From Nitrosomonadales bacterium (GTDB lineage Bacteria; Pseudomonadota; Gammaproteobacteria; Burkholderiales; Gallionellaceae), in assembly GCA_016721605.1 (NCBI GenBank), contig JADKHS010000002.1, positions 1 to 64,000 of the forward strand: DNA of 64,000 nt, written 5' to 3'. The position numbers were made by a program, and so were the translations under genes. Below are positions 29,059 through 39,872 of this stretch, piece by piece; the stretch's first letter is position 1; the number at the start of each line of letters is the position of its first letter. The notes under the pieces were generated by a model. It ran no database searches. It saw only the letters and a list, made by a program, of their open reading frames with translations, and was not told the origin of the DNA.

Positions 29059-30200
29059 CGCGCCAACCGCCGCCAAGAAAATACCGACATACGACGATAG
29101 AACAGCAATACCATCACTACCCACATCAGCACATGAATACCCCAAAAACCAATGACTGGACTAATTTTACCCTGCCCAACCAATGTATTAGTGACACTAA
29201 TCAGATTGTTATAAAGCATATAAACCACTATCGCCATAATAAGGTTGAGCGAACGTCCGGCGCGGGGATTAACGAAGCTCAACGGAATTGCCAGCAATGA
29301 CAAACTTAGTGCACTAAGCGGAAAACTGAGCCGCCGCTCCAGTTCGGACATGTTCCAACTGTTAAGGTTCTGCAGTAACTGTAACGTAGGTAATGAATCA
29401 ACAGGGACAGGGCGTTGCCTCGCTTCTGCTGCCTTAATGCGCACTGCGTAGCGCTCAAATTCAACGATCTTGAAATCAAGCTGGCCAGGCGCGCCTTCAT
29501 AGCGCGTACCATTCAGCAATACCAGGAAACGATCACCGTTAGGCGCAGTTTCCTGCATACCCTGCTTGGCCACCATGGTGCCCATCTTGCCATGCTGCAG
29601 CGATTGCACAAAAATGTTGCCAACCCGGTTTTTGCCCACATCCACGTTTTCGATAAAAAACACACGGTCAGCTTGCTTGGATTCGCGAAATGTTCCAGGC
29701 GATGCGGCAGTGACATCATCACGGCTATCCAGCCTGCGCTTTAATTCTTCCACTTGAGACATCGCCCAAGGCGACAACACCAGACTTAACAGCGCAATCA
29801 AGCACACCACTGGCAGCGCATACCACATCACCGGGCGTATCCAGCGTGTCAAGCCAATACCGGAACTGAACCACACCACCATCTCGTTGTCACGATAGCT
29901 GCGCGTCAGCGTCAATAACACCGACAAAAACAAACTTATGGAAAGTAGGGCTGGCAGGTAATTCAGCGCACTAAAACCCAGCAATGCCAGCACGCCATCC
30001 ACCGCCAAAGAACCCTTAACGGATTGACCTAACAAGCGGACTAACTGAGTAAAAACAACAATACCGAGTAGAATGGCAAATACCAACAACCCCATGCTAG
30101 CGGACTCACGCACTAGCTCACGATGAAAAATACTGCCACGCAATAACTTAAATCGCGACGGCTTTGACTTTTGCTTTGGAATCTGCAGATAATCCGGCAC
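29055..30200 (-). CDS. lptF: LPS export ABC transporter permease LptF
   Basis: Up to 381 residues, with a first helix MGLLVFAILLGIVVFTQLVR, the coupling segment DNEMVVWFSSGIGLTRW, a periplasmic domain, and three C-terminal helices ending WVVMVLLFYRR. The open frame begins with a GTG at 30200, only about 35 bases from the divergent pepA start. Family members begin close to the IFHRELVRE segment, so the real start may be some 60 bases further in. It is translationally coupled to lptG. Confidence 0.93.
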   Translation of the reverse strand: MPDYLQIPKQKSKPSRFKLLRGSIFHRELVRESASMGLLVFAILLGIVVFTQLVRLLGQSVKGSLAVDGVLALLGFSALNYLPALLSISLFLSVLLTLTRSYRDNEMVVWFSSGIGLTRWIRPVMWYALPVVCLIALLSLVLSPWAMSQVEELKRRLDSRDDVTAASPGTFRESKQADRVFFIENVDVGKNRVGNIFVQSLQHGKMGTMVAKQGMQETAPNGDRFLVLLNGTRYEGAPGQLDFKIVEFERYAVRIKAAEARQRPVPVDSLPTLQLLQNLNSWNMSELERRLSFPLSALSLSLLAIPLSFVNPRAGRSLNLIMAIVVYMLYNNLISVTNTLVGQGKISPVIGFWGIHVLMWVVMVLLFYRRMSVFSWRRLAR

Positions 30201-30234
30201 TTTGTGTAAAACAAAAATCGTTAAGGAGATACAA

Positions 30235-31731
30235 GTGAATTTAGCATAAAACTGGGCAGCCCGGAAAAACAGCGTAGCGGTTGCGTAGTGGTGGGGGTGT
30301 TTGAGGGTGGCAAGCTATCGGATGCGGCGCAAATATTGGACAATGCCGCCAGAAACACGCTCAGCGGCATCATCGCGCGCGGCGACATGGGTGGCAAGAT
30401 CGCTACTACACTGCTGCTGCATAGCGTGCCTAATATTCCAAGCGAACGGGTATTACTGGTCGGGCTGGGCAAACGTGATGAGTTTGCCGCACGCCAATAT
30501 CTGGACAGTATCCGTGCCACAATGCGCGCACTATTTGCCACTGGTGCCAAGGATGCCGTGCTCTATCTGGCTGACTTGCCATTGGCAGGCCGTGATAGCG
30601 CTTGGTGCATCAGCCAGGCAGTGCTTGCCGCATTCGATATGGCCTATCGATTTGACCACCTAAAAAGTAAGGCCGACAAAAATAAAAAAGCCGCATGCAA
30701 AATTCGGTTTGGCTTGATGTCCGGCAAATCAACCGCTAAACAAGATGCGGCTCTCACGCAGGCCACAGCAATCGGACAAGGCATGAAGCTGACAAAGGAC
30801 TTAGGCAATCTGCCGGGTAATATATGCACCCCGAGCTACCTGGCACAACAAGCAGTGGCTTTAGCCAAGGCGCACAAATCACTCAAAGTTACCGTGCTGG
30901 AAGAAAAAGACATGCAAAAGCTTGGCATGGGTTCGCTGTTGTCTGTAACCCGAGGTACAGACGAACCCGCCAAGCTGATTACTTTAGAATATCGCGGTGC
31001 CGATAAGAAACAAAAACCCATCGTACTGGTTGGCAAAGGCGTTACTTTTGACTCTGGCGGCATCTCGCTCGCCGGGCGCCGACATGGATGAAATGAAATA
31101 CGACATGTGCGGTGCAGCCAGCGTGCTCGGCACACTACAAGCCATTGCTGAAATTGGGCTCAAGCTAAATGTAGTCGGCATTATTCCCACTTGTGAAAAC
31201 ATGCCTAGCGGTTCCGCCACCAAACCGGGCGACATCGTCACCAGCATGTCCGGGCAGACCATTGAAATCCTGAATACTGATGCGGAAGGCCGTCTTATCT
31301 TGTGCGATGCACTTACTTATGCCGCCAAGTTTGAGCCAACCGCAGTCATTGACATAGCCACCCTTACCGGCGCCTGCGTCATCGCATTAGGCCATGTTGC
31401 CAGTGGGCTTTATAGCAATCAAGATACCCTGGCACAGGAACTGCTGGCAGCAGGCGAACAAACCTATGACCGTGCTTGGCACATGCCGTTGTGGGATGAA
31501 TATCAACCGCAACTGGATAGCAATTTCGCCGACATCCAAAACATCGGCGGACGCGCAGGCGGCAGTATCACCGCCGCCTGCTTCCTGTCGCGCTTCACCA
31601 AAGACTATCGCTGGGCGCATTTAGATATCGCCGGTACCGCATGGAAATCAGGCAAGGAAAAAGGTGCCACTGGACGTCCCGTTCCGCTACTGGCACAGTA
31701 TTTGATCAACTGTGTCCAAGCTGATAATTAA
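30235..31731 (+). CDS. pepA: Leucyl aminopeptidase (M17), two frameshifts
   Basis: A cytosolic manganese/zinc exopeptidase. The family N-terminus FSIKLGSPEKQRSGC reads in frame only if GTGAATTT at 30235 is GTGGAATTT, that is, one G lost just after a GTG start preceded by AAGGAGA. A second break at 31070 lacks two bases: SLAGRR should read SLKPGADMDEMKYDM. The active site is otherwise intact: VGKGVTFDSGG, the NTDAEGRL signature at about 31270, and the ISP..GG-type end. Divergent from lptF, followed by holC and valS, as in E. coli. Confidence 0.94.
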
Positions 31732-31880
31732 GTTCATAACTATTTGGGTCAACGTGAGAAATTCAGGTAGCAGCGAACTGTGCAGTCCTTGCCCTGCAGG
31801 ACAAGGACTACATGACCCCCACCCAGTAGCCATACATAATTTCTCTAAATCATCATCACTACCACTCGTAAATTCATTAA

Positions 31881-32312
31881 ATGACCAAGGTTGATTTTTA
31901 TACCGGTGTGGATGACAAATTGCGCACTGCTTGCCACCTCAGCCACAAAGCCACGCAAAACGGACTGCGTGTGGTGCTGCATACCCCGGACGAAACCACT
32001 ACTGAGGCGTTGGACAAATTATTGTGGCAGTATCCCGTTACGGCCTTTATGCCGCACTGCCGCAACGATGGAGCAACAGTCGCTGAGATGCAGGTTGTAA
32101 TCGATCATCGAGGTGAGAATTTCCCACACAATGAAGTGTTGATCAGCCTCCACACCGTGTGTTTGCCATTCTTCAGCCGTTTCGAACGCGTACTTGAAAT
32201 CGTCAGCCAAGATACAGAAGATGCACGCTTAGGCCGCGAACGCTTCAGCTTTTATCGAGACCGCGGCTATGAAATGCGACATTTCGACCTGAGTAAACAA
32301 GCCGAATATTAA
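31881..32312 (+). CDS. holC: DNA polymerase III subunit chi
   Basis: 143 residues, beginning MTKVDFYTGVDDKLRTACHL. The central LHTPDETTTEALDKLLW and the late LISLHTVCLPFFSRFERVLEIV are family segments, and the C-terminus has the YRDRGYEMRHFDLS end seen in betaproteobacterial chi proteins. Chi joins the clamp loader (through psi) to single-strand binding protein. It sits in the conserved pepA-holC-valS order. Confidence 0.92.
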   Translation: MTKVDFYTGVDDKLRTACHLSHKATQNGLRVVLHTPDETTTEALDKLLWQYPVTAFMPHCRNDGATVAEMQVVIDHRGENFPHNEVLISLHTVCLPFFSRFERVLEIVSQDTEDARLGRERFSFYRDRGYEMRHFDLSKQAEY

Positions 32313-32401
32313 ACATGAGGGCATCTTTAAAAATCCAGACTTGAAAGCATCTGCCACACAACAGCCCTCAAGAAATTTATTGTAAGTTTTTATAGACACC
32401 T

Positions 32402-32806
32402 ATGAGCTATCCGTCCGAACAGTTAAATAAATTAAGTGACCTTCCTGTACTTACTGACGTAATCGATACTAACTCCCCGGAAATTCCCACCCTGACAGAA
32501 GTCGTGGCTGAAGAATCTTCAGCGTTCCCAGCGGAAAATAAAGAAGAAAATAAAGAACTCACTACCTTATCTGACGCACAATACCAGCATCTCGCGACGC
32601 ACATCGCACCGCAACTGGAATCGCTGCTACGCGCGAAACTTGCGCCACAATTCGATGCGCTATGGCAAGAGGCTTGGCGCCAGGCCAAATTAAATCTGCC
32701 CGAATTAATTCAAGCGCACATTTCCACACCGCCAGTACCCTCTCCATCCGCTATAATCCCGCCCTTTCTCACTGCACCCGACAGAATTAAATCAAATACT
32801 ATCAAC
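32402..32806 (+). CDS. DUF2486-like protein, in frame with valS
   Basis: About 135 residues with the repeated acidic motif LPVLTDVIDTN / IPTLTEVVAEE, followed by a helical part (LLRAKLAPQFDALWQEAWRQ, LPELIQAH). Proteins of this pattern lie between holC and valS in many Betaproteobacteria and are filed as DUF2486; the function is unknown. Here no stop codon separates it from valS: the frame runs through SAIIPPFLTAPDRIKS into MELTKSF. A lost base near the end is the simplest explanation. TATAAT at about 32752, which could be the valS -10 box, lies in this tail. Confidence 0.6.
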
Positions 32807-35577
32807 ATGGAACTCACAAAAAGCTTTGAACCGCAAGCAATTGAAGCGCGCTGGTATCCGATATGGGAAAGCGCGGGTTATTTCCAGGCTAAATTAGAGA
32901 GCGACAAACCCGCTTACGCCATCATGCTGCCGCCACCCAATGTGACCGGCACTTTGCACATGGGACACGCCTTCCAGGACACGCTTATGGACGCGCTCAC
33001 CCGCTATCACCGCATGCGCGGAGACAACACCCTATGGCAGCCGGGCACTGACCATGCCGGGATTGCCACGCAAATCGTGGTAGAACGCCAGCTGGACGCA
33101 CAAAAAATTAAACGCCACGACCTTGGCCGCGAAAAATTCATTGAGCGCGTGTGGGAATGGAAAGAAAAGTCCGGTTCTACCATCACACACCAGATGCGCC
33201 GCCTCGGCGCCTCGTGTGATTGGTCGCGGGAGCGCTTCACCATGGACGAAGGTCTGTCTGAGGCCGTTACCGAAGTATTCGTCAAACTCTACGAACAAGG
33301 TTTAATCTATCGCGGTAAGCGATTGGTGAACTGGGATCCGGTGCTGGGTACCGCAGTATCTGATCTGGAAGTGGTAGCGCAGGAAGAAGACGGCTTCATG
33401 TGGCATATCGCTTATCCGCTGGAAGCCGGTGTCGGCGCTTTAATCGTCGCCACCACACGCCCTGAAACGCTGCTCGGCGACGTTGCTGTCGCGGTGCATC
33501 CTGAAGATATGCGCTACCAGCACCTGATCGGCAGGCGTTTGCAACTGCCACTGTGCAATCGCACTATTCCCATCATCGCCGATGAATATGTCGATCCAGC
33601 TTTCGGCACTGGCTGCGTAAAAATCACGCCCGCGCACGATTTCAACGACTACATTGTGGGGCAGCGTCACGGCCTTACACCGATCAACATATTCACGCTG
33701 GACGCAAAAATAAACGAACATGCACCTGGCGTCTATCAGGGGCTGGATCGTTTCGAAGCGCGCAAGCAAATCCTTTCTGACCTATCCGCACAAAACCAGC
33801 TTGTAGACACCAAGCCGCACAAGCTAATGGTGCCGCGCGGAGACCGCAGCCATGCGGTAATTGAACCGATGCTCACTGACCAGTGGTTCGTGAAAATGGA
33901 AGGTTTGGCACAACGCGGGCTGCAAGCGGTGGCGGATGGTGAAATTAAATTCGTGCCGGAAAACTGGACCAACACATACAACCAGTGGCTAACCAACATT
34001 CAGGACTGGTGCATCTCGCGCCAACTGTGGTAGGGACATCGCATCCCGGCGTGGCATGACGAACAGGGTAATATATTTGTCGCGCGCAACGAAGAAGACG
34101 CACGCAAGCAGGCGGGCCACACAAAATTGCGCCAGGACGAGGACGTACTCGACACCTGGTTCTCCTCGGCACTGTGGCCATTCTCCACACTGGACTGGCC
34201 ACGACACCAAAGAACTCAAAACTTTCCTGCCGACCTCGGTACTGGTTACCGGCTTCGACATCATCTTCTTCTGGGTGGCACGTATGGTGATGATGTCGCT
34301 GCACTTCACCGGCAAGGTACCATTCCGCGAAGTGTATGTGCATGGCCTGATCCGTGACGCGGAGGGACAAAAAATGAGCAAATCCAAGGGGAATGTGCTA
34401 GACCCGCTGGATCTCATTGACGGCATCTCGCTGGAAGATTTGGTGGCCAAACGCACACAAAATCTGATGAACCCCAAGCAGGCAGAAAGTATCGAAAAAC
34501 AGACACGCAACATTTCCCAAATGGCATCCCAGCCTTCGGTACAGATGCCATGCGCTTCACTTTCGCCAGCCTGGCCTCGCATGGGCGCGACATCAAATTC
34601 GACCTGCAACGCTGTGAAGGGTATCGCAATTTCTGTAACAAACTATGGAATGCCACGCGCTTTGTACTGATGAATTGCGAAGGCCAGGATGTCGGGCTGG
34701 ACGAATCATTGCCAGTTAAATACAGTGCGGCAGACAAATGGTTGATTAGTCATTTACAGCAGGCGGAAGCTGAAATGGCAGACCACTTTGACCACTATCG
34801 TTTCGACATGGCGGCGCGTACGCTGCATGAGTTAGTGTGGGACACCTACTGTGATTGGTATTTGGAATTAGCCAAGGTGCAACTCAGCCCTCACTCCGGC
34901 AACCCACTTCCAGCGGAAGACGTGGCTTTAAATGCCGCACGGCAACGCGCCACGCGGCGCACCTTGGTGCGTGTATTGGAAACTATACTGCGCTTGGCGC
35001 ACCCTATCATCCCTTTCATCACTGAAGAGCTATGGCAGAAAGTTGCGCCGCTGGCCGGGAACAGGGCGACAGCATCATGCTGCAACCCTATCCGCAAGCC
35101 AACGCTAAGCTAATTGACCCAATTTCCTTGCAACAAATCAGCCTGCTACAGGAAATGGCCACTGCCTGCCGCAAACTGCGCAGCGAAATGAACTTGTCGC
35201 CAGCGCAGAGAGTGCCACTGATTGCGAGTGGCGATGCGACTATCCTGCAAGGCTTCGCGCCTTATCTGCAAGCGCTGGGCAAGTTAAGCGGGGTTAGCCT
35301 GCTCGATGAACTGCCTAACACCGATGCGCCAGTCGCAATCGTCGGTAACTTCAAGTTGATGCTGGAAATCGAAATTGACGTGGACGCAGAGTGTGAGCGC
35401 TTGGACAAGGAGATAGCCCGTCTTGCGGGCGAAATCACCAAGGCACAAGGTAAACTGGGCAATGCCAATTTCGTCTTACGCGCCCCACCGCAAGTGGTAG
35501 AACAAGAGCGCAGGCGTATGGACGATTTCACCGTGACGCTGATCCAACTACAGGCGCAGCTCGACAAACTTGGTTAA
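32807..35577 (+). CDS. valS: Valyl-tRNA synthetase, one nonsense codon and three frameshifts
   Basis: The class I synthetase for valine. The start is at 32807 (MELTKSFEPQ). The HIGH-type signature is PNVTGTLHMGHAF and the KMSKS loop is QKMSKSKGN at about 34370; the C-terminal coiled-coil arm ends at 35577. The breaks are a TAG at 34031-34033 where relatives have the second Trp of LWWGH, a base problem near 34196, a lost A at 34509 (restores RKHFPNGIPAFGTDAMRF) and a lost A at 35060 (restores AGKQGDSIMLQPYP). ValS is essential and is normally present as one copy, so the frame breaks are probably errors. The TAG is a substitution and is harder to explain that way. Confidence 0.93.
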
Positions 35578-35579
35578 AT

Positions 35580-35803
35580 CTATCGGCGACGCAAATAAAA
35601 TACGAACTCGTCGCCCTGCTGCGTAGCAGACAACAAATCATTTCCGGTTTGCTTACAAAAATCGGTGAAATCATCCGGTGATTTTTTGTCTGTAGCAACT
35701 ACTTTAGTACCTGCCCACCTTGCATCTGCGATAACATTTTTTGTACGCAAAATAGGCAGGGCAACTCAACTTTGCGGGCATCCAACTCGACATCGAATTC
35801 CAT
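35580..35803 (-). pseudogene. tusA: TusA-family sulfurtransferase, frame-broken
   Basis: The head (MEFDVELDARK) and the body (LPILRTKNVIADA, TKVVATDKKSPDDFTDFCKQ, GDEFVFYLRRR) lie in different frames. The CPxP active-site region between them is garbled: an inserted G before TTGAGTTGC and about two bases missing after CCCT. With corrections it would read roughly KLSCPLPIL. The protein would be about 75 residues, the normal TusA size. TusA relays sulfur for tRNA thiolation and other uses. Its start overlaps the stop of the small upstream frame (TAATG). It is divergent from the bepA-like gene. Confidence 0.7.
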
Positions 35804-35961
35804 TATGTGCACCCTACGGGTAACGCACTTACTTGCGTTCTATCAATAACACCACTCTGAAGCTTGTATGTTTCCGCAAAACTCAGCGCTGGGGCAAAAT
35901 CCGAAGCATGTGCGCAATCGCCGTCTATTTGAACCTGCAATTCTGTCTTGTTAATATTCAT
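35803..35961 (-). CDS. Small hypothetical protein upstream of tusA
   Basis: A 52-residue frame opening MNINKTELQVQIDGDCAHAS and ending LPVGCT. Its stop overlaps the tusA start, which suggests translational coupling. I do not recognise a family. Given the many broken frames nearby it may be a fragment of a longer protein. Upstream (35962-36174) nothing else is evident apart from the divergent promoter region for the M48 gene. Confidence 0.4.
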   Translation of the reverse strand: MNINKTELQVQIDGDCAHASDFAPALSFAETYKLQSGVIDRTQVSALPVGCT

Positions 35962-36174
35962 GATCTTTACGGTTAATAATTTTTTCAGTGTTTACGCAAG
36001 CTATCGCAATCATTAGGCAGCACATGTGCAGTAGCAACATTTACAAATTTACCTCCAACACACGGTCATTATACCTTGCGCATAAGGAAACACCGGCATC
36101 CCCGCCTAAATGCCACTTTGAAATCCTGCGCTCCAAGCGTGGGAACCATCGGGTAAAGCAGGTATCATATTGCC

Positions 36175-37596
36175 ATGAAAAATTTGCTGTACATAGTGCT
36201 CTACGCATGGCCAATGTTGTGCCGCGCTGAAGGTTTGCCCGATTTAGGCGACGTATCGCAAGAGGCTATGACACCGCAACAAGAGCGAAAAATCGGCGAA
36301 CAAAGCATGTTTGAAATCCGCTCCGATAAAGACTATCTTGATGATGCTGAAGTCAACGATTATCTTAATCAACTTGGGTATCAACTGGTTTCCAACAGCA
36401 ACGAACCAAGCCAGGAGTTTGAATTCTTTGCCCTCAACGACAACACCATCAACGCTTTCGCATTGCCCGGCGGCTTCATTGGAGTAAACACCGGGCTGAT
36501 ACTCATGGCACAAAGCGAGTCTGAACTCGCCTCAGTGTTGGGCCACGAAATCGCACACGTCACCCAGCATCACTTGGCACGTATGGTAGCGGGCCAGAAG
36601 ATCGACTCAGTCGCCGCCATAGCCGCTCTTGCAGTGGCTATCCTGGCAGCACGCAGCAACCCGCAAACCTCACAGGCCGCCATAGTAGGGATGCAAGCCA
36701 GCTCTATCCAACGGCAATTGAATTTTACCCGTATTCATGAACAGGAAGCGGACCGCATCGGCCTCACCACTTTGAAAAAAGCAGGCTTTGATCCGCACGC
36801 CATGCCCATTTTTTTCGAACGCTTGCAAAAATCCACACGCCTGCTGGACAACAGTATGCCGACTTATCTGCGCACCCATCCGATCACCAGCGACCGCATC
36901 GCCGATGTCGCTAACCGCGTGCAGCAGACCCCTTATCGCTTGGTTGCTGACAGCCTCAGTTTTCAGCTGGTGCGTGCCAAACTTCGGGCCATGCAGAAAA
37001 ACTCGCAAGAAGCGGTAAACTTTTTCAAAAGTGCGATTGGGGAGCAAAAACATGGCAATCAGACAGCCCAGCGTTACGGCCTGGTGCTAACACTGATGCG
37101 CACTGGACAAACCGCACGCGCCACGCAGGAATTTACCCCGTTGCAAGCACTAACTTCACAAAACCCGATGATCGCGACGCTAGCCGGACAAATCAAGCGT
37201 ATGGACAAGAACAACACAAACACTACTGAATTCTACCGTAACGCCACACAGAGTTTCCCACAACACCGGGCACTAGCCTATGATTATGTCGAGCTGTTGC
37301 TGGAAGCCAAACGTTTTGAAGACGCGCTCAAATTACTCAACGAACAACTTATCACCCATCCCAATGACCTGCGTCTGCACGAGCTACTGGCGCGCAATTA
37401 CGCGGCATTAGGCAAACGACAAGAAGAGCACCACGCACTAGCCTACACTTACATTCTGCGCGGTAACTTGCTCAATGCAATTGAACAACTGGAATTAGCC
37501 AAGAGCGCGGGTACCGATTTTCACGAGCTGTCGATTATTGAAAGTGAACTGAAGCAGTTCAAGGAGATCGCGGCGGCGCGGGCAAAGAAAAACTGA
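36175..37596 (+). CDS. bepA: BepA-like periplasmic M48 metalloprotease with TPR domain
   Basis: 473 residues: signal peptide (MKNLLYIVLYAWPMLCRAEG), then an M48 peptidase domain with HEIAH in LGHEIAHVTQHH and the third zinc ligand in RIHEQEADRIG. The second half has TPR repeats (VQQTPYRLVADSLSFQLVRA; LLEAKRFEDALKLLNEQL). BepA checks outer-membrane protein assembly at the BAM complex, degrading stalled LptD and helping its maturation. It is full length and intact. It converges on the TMTC-like gene. Confidence 0.93.
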   Translation: MKNLLYIVLYAWPMLCRAEGLPDLGDVSQEAMTPQQERKIGEQSMFEIRSDKDYLDDAEVNDYLNQLGYQLVSNSNEPSQEFEFFALNDNTINAFALPGGFIGVNTGLILMAQSESELASVLGHEIAHVTQHHLARMVAGQKIDSVAAIAALAVAILAARSNPQTSQAAIVGMQASSIQRQLNFTRIHEQEADRIGLTTLKKAGFDPHAMPIFFERLQKSTRLLDNSMPTYLRTHPITSDRIADVANRVQQTPYRLVADSLSFQLVRAKLRAMQKNSQEAVNFFKSAIGEQKHGNQTAQRYGLVLTLMRTGQTARATQEFTPLQALTSQNPMIATLAGQIKRMDKNNTNTTEFYRNATQSFPQHRALAYDYVELLLEAKRFEDALKLLNEQLITHPNDLRLHELLARNYAALGKRQEEHHALAYTYILRGNLLNAIEQLELAKSAGTDFHELSIIESELKQFKEIAAARAKKN

Positions 37597-37632
37597 TATG
37601 CCATTTCTATCCAATATTCGCAATTCTATTAC

Positions 37633-39274
37633 TTATGGAGGAGTATCTTTTTGTTGCCGCTGGTTTAATGCCACGATAATGCAAGCTTGCTTCAATCCCA
37701 GCTGACAGCTTTTCTCCATTTGCTGTACCGACCCTGCCTTGTCATGTAAGTTTTTTAACACAAAGCTTTTACCATAATAGGCACTGGCATTTTTCGGATT
37801 GCCAACAATCACTTTATCAAATTCTGCCAGCGCTTCCGGATACCGTCCTGAGTTTGAATATGCAGAAGCCAACGCAATATTCACCTCAGGATAGGTCGAA
37901 TTAATTGCCAGCGATTTTTGATAATCTGCAATAGCCGCATTCCAATTTTTAACCGCAGCCAAGGCTTGTGCGCGATTAAAATAGATACGATGGGCACCGA
38001 GACGATTTTCGCCATGTAGCAAGCCCACCGCGTCATCCCATAGGCGGTATTTATCCGCAAAAACCCATAACCGATTCCATGCCAGCGGTACGAATAAAAA
38101 AACCACCAATGCACCAACCAACATAGTTTTTCGGCTAGGGAGTGAACTAAGCACTAACGGCAATAACAACATATAGCCAGGCAACCATAAATAACTACGG
38201 TACAGCACAAAAATTTCCTGAATACGTATACTTGAAAATTCTGCTATGAAGTAACACCACGGATACAACAAAGCCAACCCCAATAAAGCGACACGGCCAC
38301 CGCGCAGCAAAAAAAACCAACGCAAATGCGCCATATGCAACAAAAGCAACCAGGCCGACCCAGCTTGTCCACTCTTGCCAAGTGAGAATAAATGACTCGC
38401 GCATATCCAGCGACATCCAGGCGGGATTAGGAACTAGCATTAATAAGCAGTATTTGAAAAAAAGCCCAGCCTGCGTCAACACGCTCAGCAAGTGCAACGA
38501 TGACGTTCCCTGAAGCAGCGCTTGCTCCCCAAACAATGCCGCCGCGTCCATCTCATAAGGCACACCAAATATACCTTTTATGCGCAGCACAACAAACAGC
38601 CCAACCAATGCAAATCCTAACCAAGTTACCAGCAAGGCACGTAACGAAAGTTTATTCTGGGCTTGAATCGCCAAGGTTAAAGGTAACAATATGGCGGGTG
38701 CCATCAAGCTGTGTTCCTTACTGAACAGTGCCAGAAAATACGCCATGACTGCTAGCGCCATATAGCGTTTTTCGCCCTCCAGCAAACCACGTATATAGGC
38801 TAATTGCATAACCAATGTAAACATGGTCGCCATCAGGATACTGCGCTGTATCAAATAGCCTACGCCATAAACCGCAAGAGGGTGGCATGCGAATACCAGC
38901 GCTCCCAACCATGCGCCCCAATTCACGATATTTTCTTTGCTCGCATCAGTGATAAATAGCTTGATCCACATCCGCAATACCAGCAATAGCAACAGCACAT
39001 TCATGCCATGCAGCAATAAATTCTGTATGCGGAAAACAGGTGGGTCTTCACCAAAAAATACCCAGGTAACGCCAAACGTCGTATAGGGAAACCAGCGTAA
39101 ATCTAAACGAAACAGTGTGTTTGCGTAATGGTCTATGACTGCATCAAAAAATGGAATGTCATCGAATACCAAGGGATTATTCAAAAAAGGGACATACACC
39201 ACCGCAACCAACAGCACCAAAAATAGGGCTTTTACTCGGTCACGCGGGTAAACAAAGTTATGAAAAAAACTCAT
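37633..39274 (-). CDS. Multi-span membrane protein with TPR tail, TMTC/Wzy-like glycosyltransferase candidate, one frameshift
   Basis: Two pieces join across the A8 run at 38309-38316: VFF plus LLRGGRVALLGLALLYPW. The product is about 545 residues. The first 400 residues have around ten membrane helices, with an acidic FDDIPFF after the first helix and ACHPLAVYGVGYLIQRS further on, features of TMTC/GT-C and Wzy-type sugar transferases. The last 130 residues have TPR repeats (AIADYQKSLAINSTYPEVN; YPEALAEFDKVIVGNP). It lies directly downstream of the major pilin on the same strand, the place of TfpO/TfpW pilin glycosyltransferases in other bacteria. Pilin or LPS glycosylation is therefore a reasonable but unproven role. 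The start is uncertain (39274 or 39316). Confidence 0.62.
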
Positions 39275-39305
39275 TAAGCAACCGTAGAACATTATCATGT
39301 TACGC

Positions 39306-39337
39306 AAAAGACCCACGATCCATTACAGAGCGTGGGC
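39306..39337 (-). terminator. Terminator-like hairpin between pilA and the glycosyltransferase candidate
   Basis: On the minus strand CCCACG (39336-39331 region) pairs with CGTGGG around a 13-base loop and is followed by TCTTTTGC. It would end most pilA transcripts and let a minority continue downstream, as is common where a very abundant pilin precedes a rare enzyme. Confidence 0.5.
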
Positions 39338-39405
39338 CTTCATTACATCATTAACTCGATCACTTAATACCTTAGTTCGAGGAAAAATTTTTTATGCCAT
39401 ACTAC

Positions 39406-39872
39406 CTACCACTTTGAAATAACGTTCAGCAAAACTGGATCAGTACTAGGTGTAGTCGAACCCGCTGTAGCGACTGCCCAAGTTACAGCCGACAATCCAA
39501 ATGTTGGGTCCACATGATAGTTTTCGCGTCAATTCCTGTCTTAATGCAAGTGTTGCAGAGCGTAACTTCAATAACGCCATTTGCTTTCAAATTATAAGAA
39601 GCGACTTCAGTGGTTGCAGTTGGACCGGTCGCACCCAATCCCAAAGAAGACCAGTCTCCACCAACCGCAATAACCGCAGGAGTAGAGCCATGCTCCTGAT
39701 TAAACATAGCAACCGCTAGTTTAATCGGATCCACAGCAGTCGCGACTTTCGAAAGCTTAGCTTTAACTACATAATCCTGATAGGCGGGGATCGCTACCGC
39801 AGCCAAAATACCGATAATCGCGACCACGATCATTAATTCGATCAAGGTAAAACCTTTTTGCATTTGTTTCAT
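39406..39872 (-). CDS. pilA: Type IV major pilin, one frameshift near the C-terminus
   Basis: The start at 39872 is set by AGGAG upstream and by the prepilin leader MKQMQKG^FTLIE, which is cut before Phe, with Glu at mature position 5. The helix LMIVVAIIGILAAVAIPAYQ follows. As written, the frame ends at 39483, but restoring one G at 39509-39511 (TGGGAC) continues it as DPTFGLSAVTWAVATAG and stops at 39406, giving about 155 residues with a Cys pair (CNTC only as written). The abundant, single-gene location next to a glycosyltransferase candidate fits the major subunit. The long N-terminal extension of the open frame is not real. Confidence 0.9.

Noticed and set aside
30644..31262. Long minus-strand frames opposite pepA
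   Set aside because: They are antisense to a well-conserved peptidase, have no ribosome-binding sites and no family resemblance.
27400..34033. Alternative genetic code with TAG read as Trp
   Set aside because: Only two cases, one in a dead IS. Many normal genes use TAG as their stop, for example the corrected pilin and tusA.
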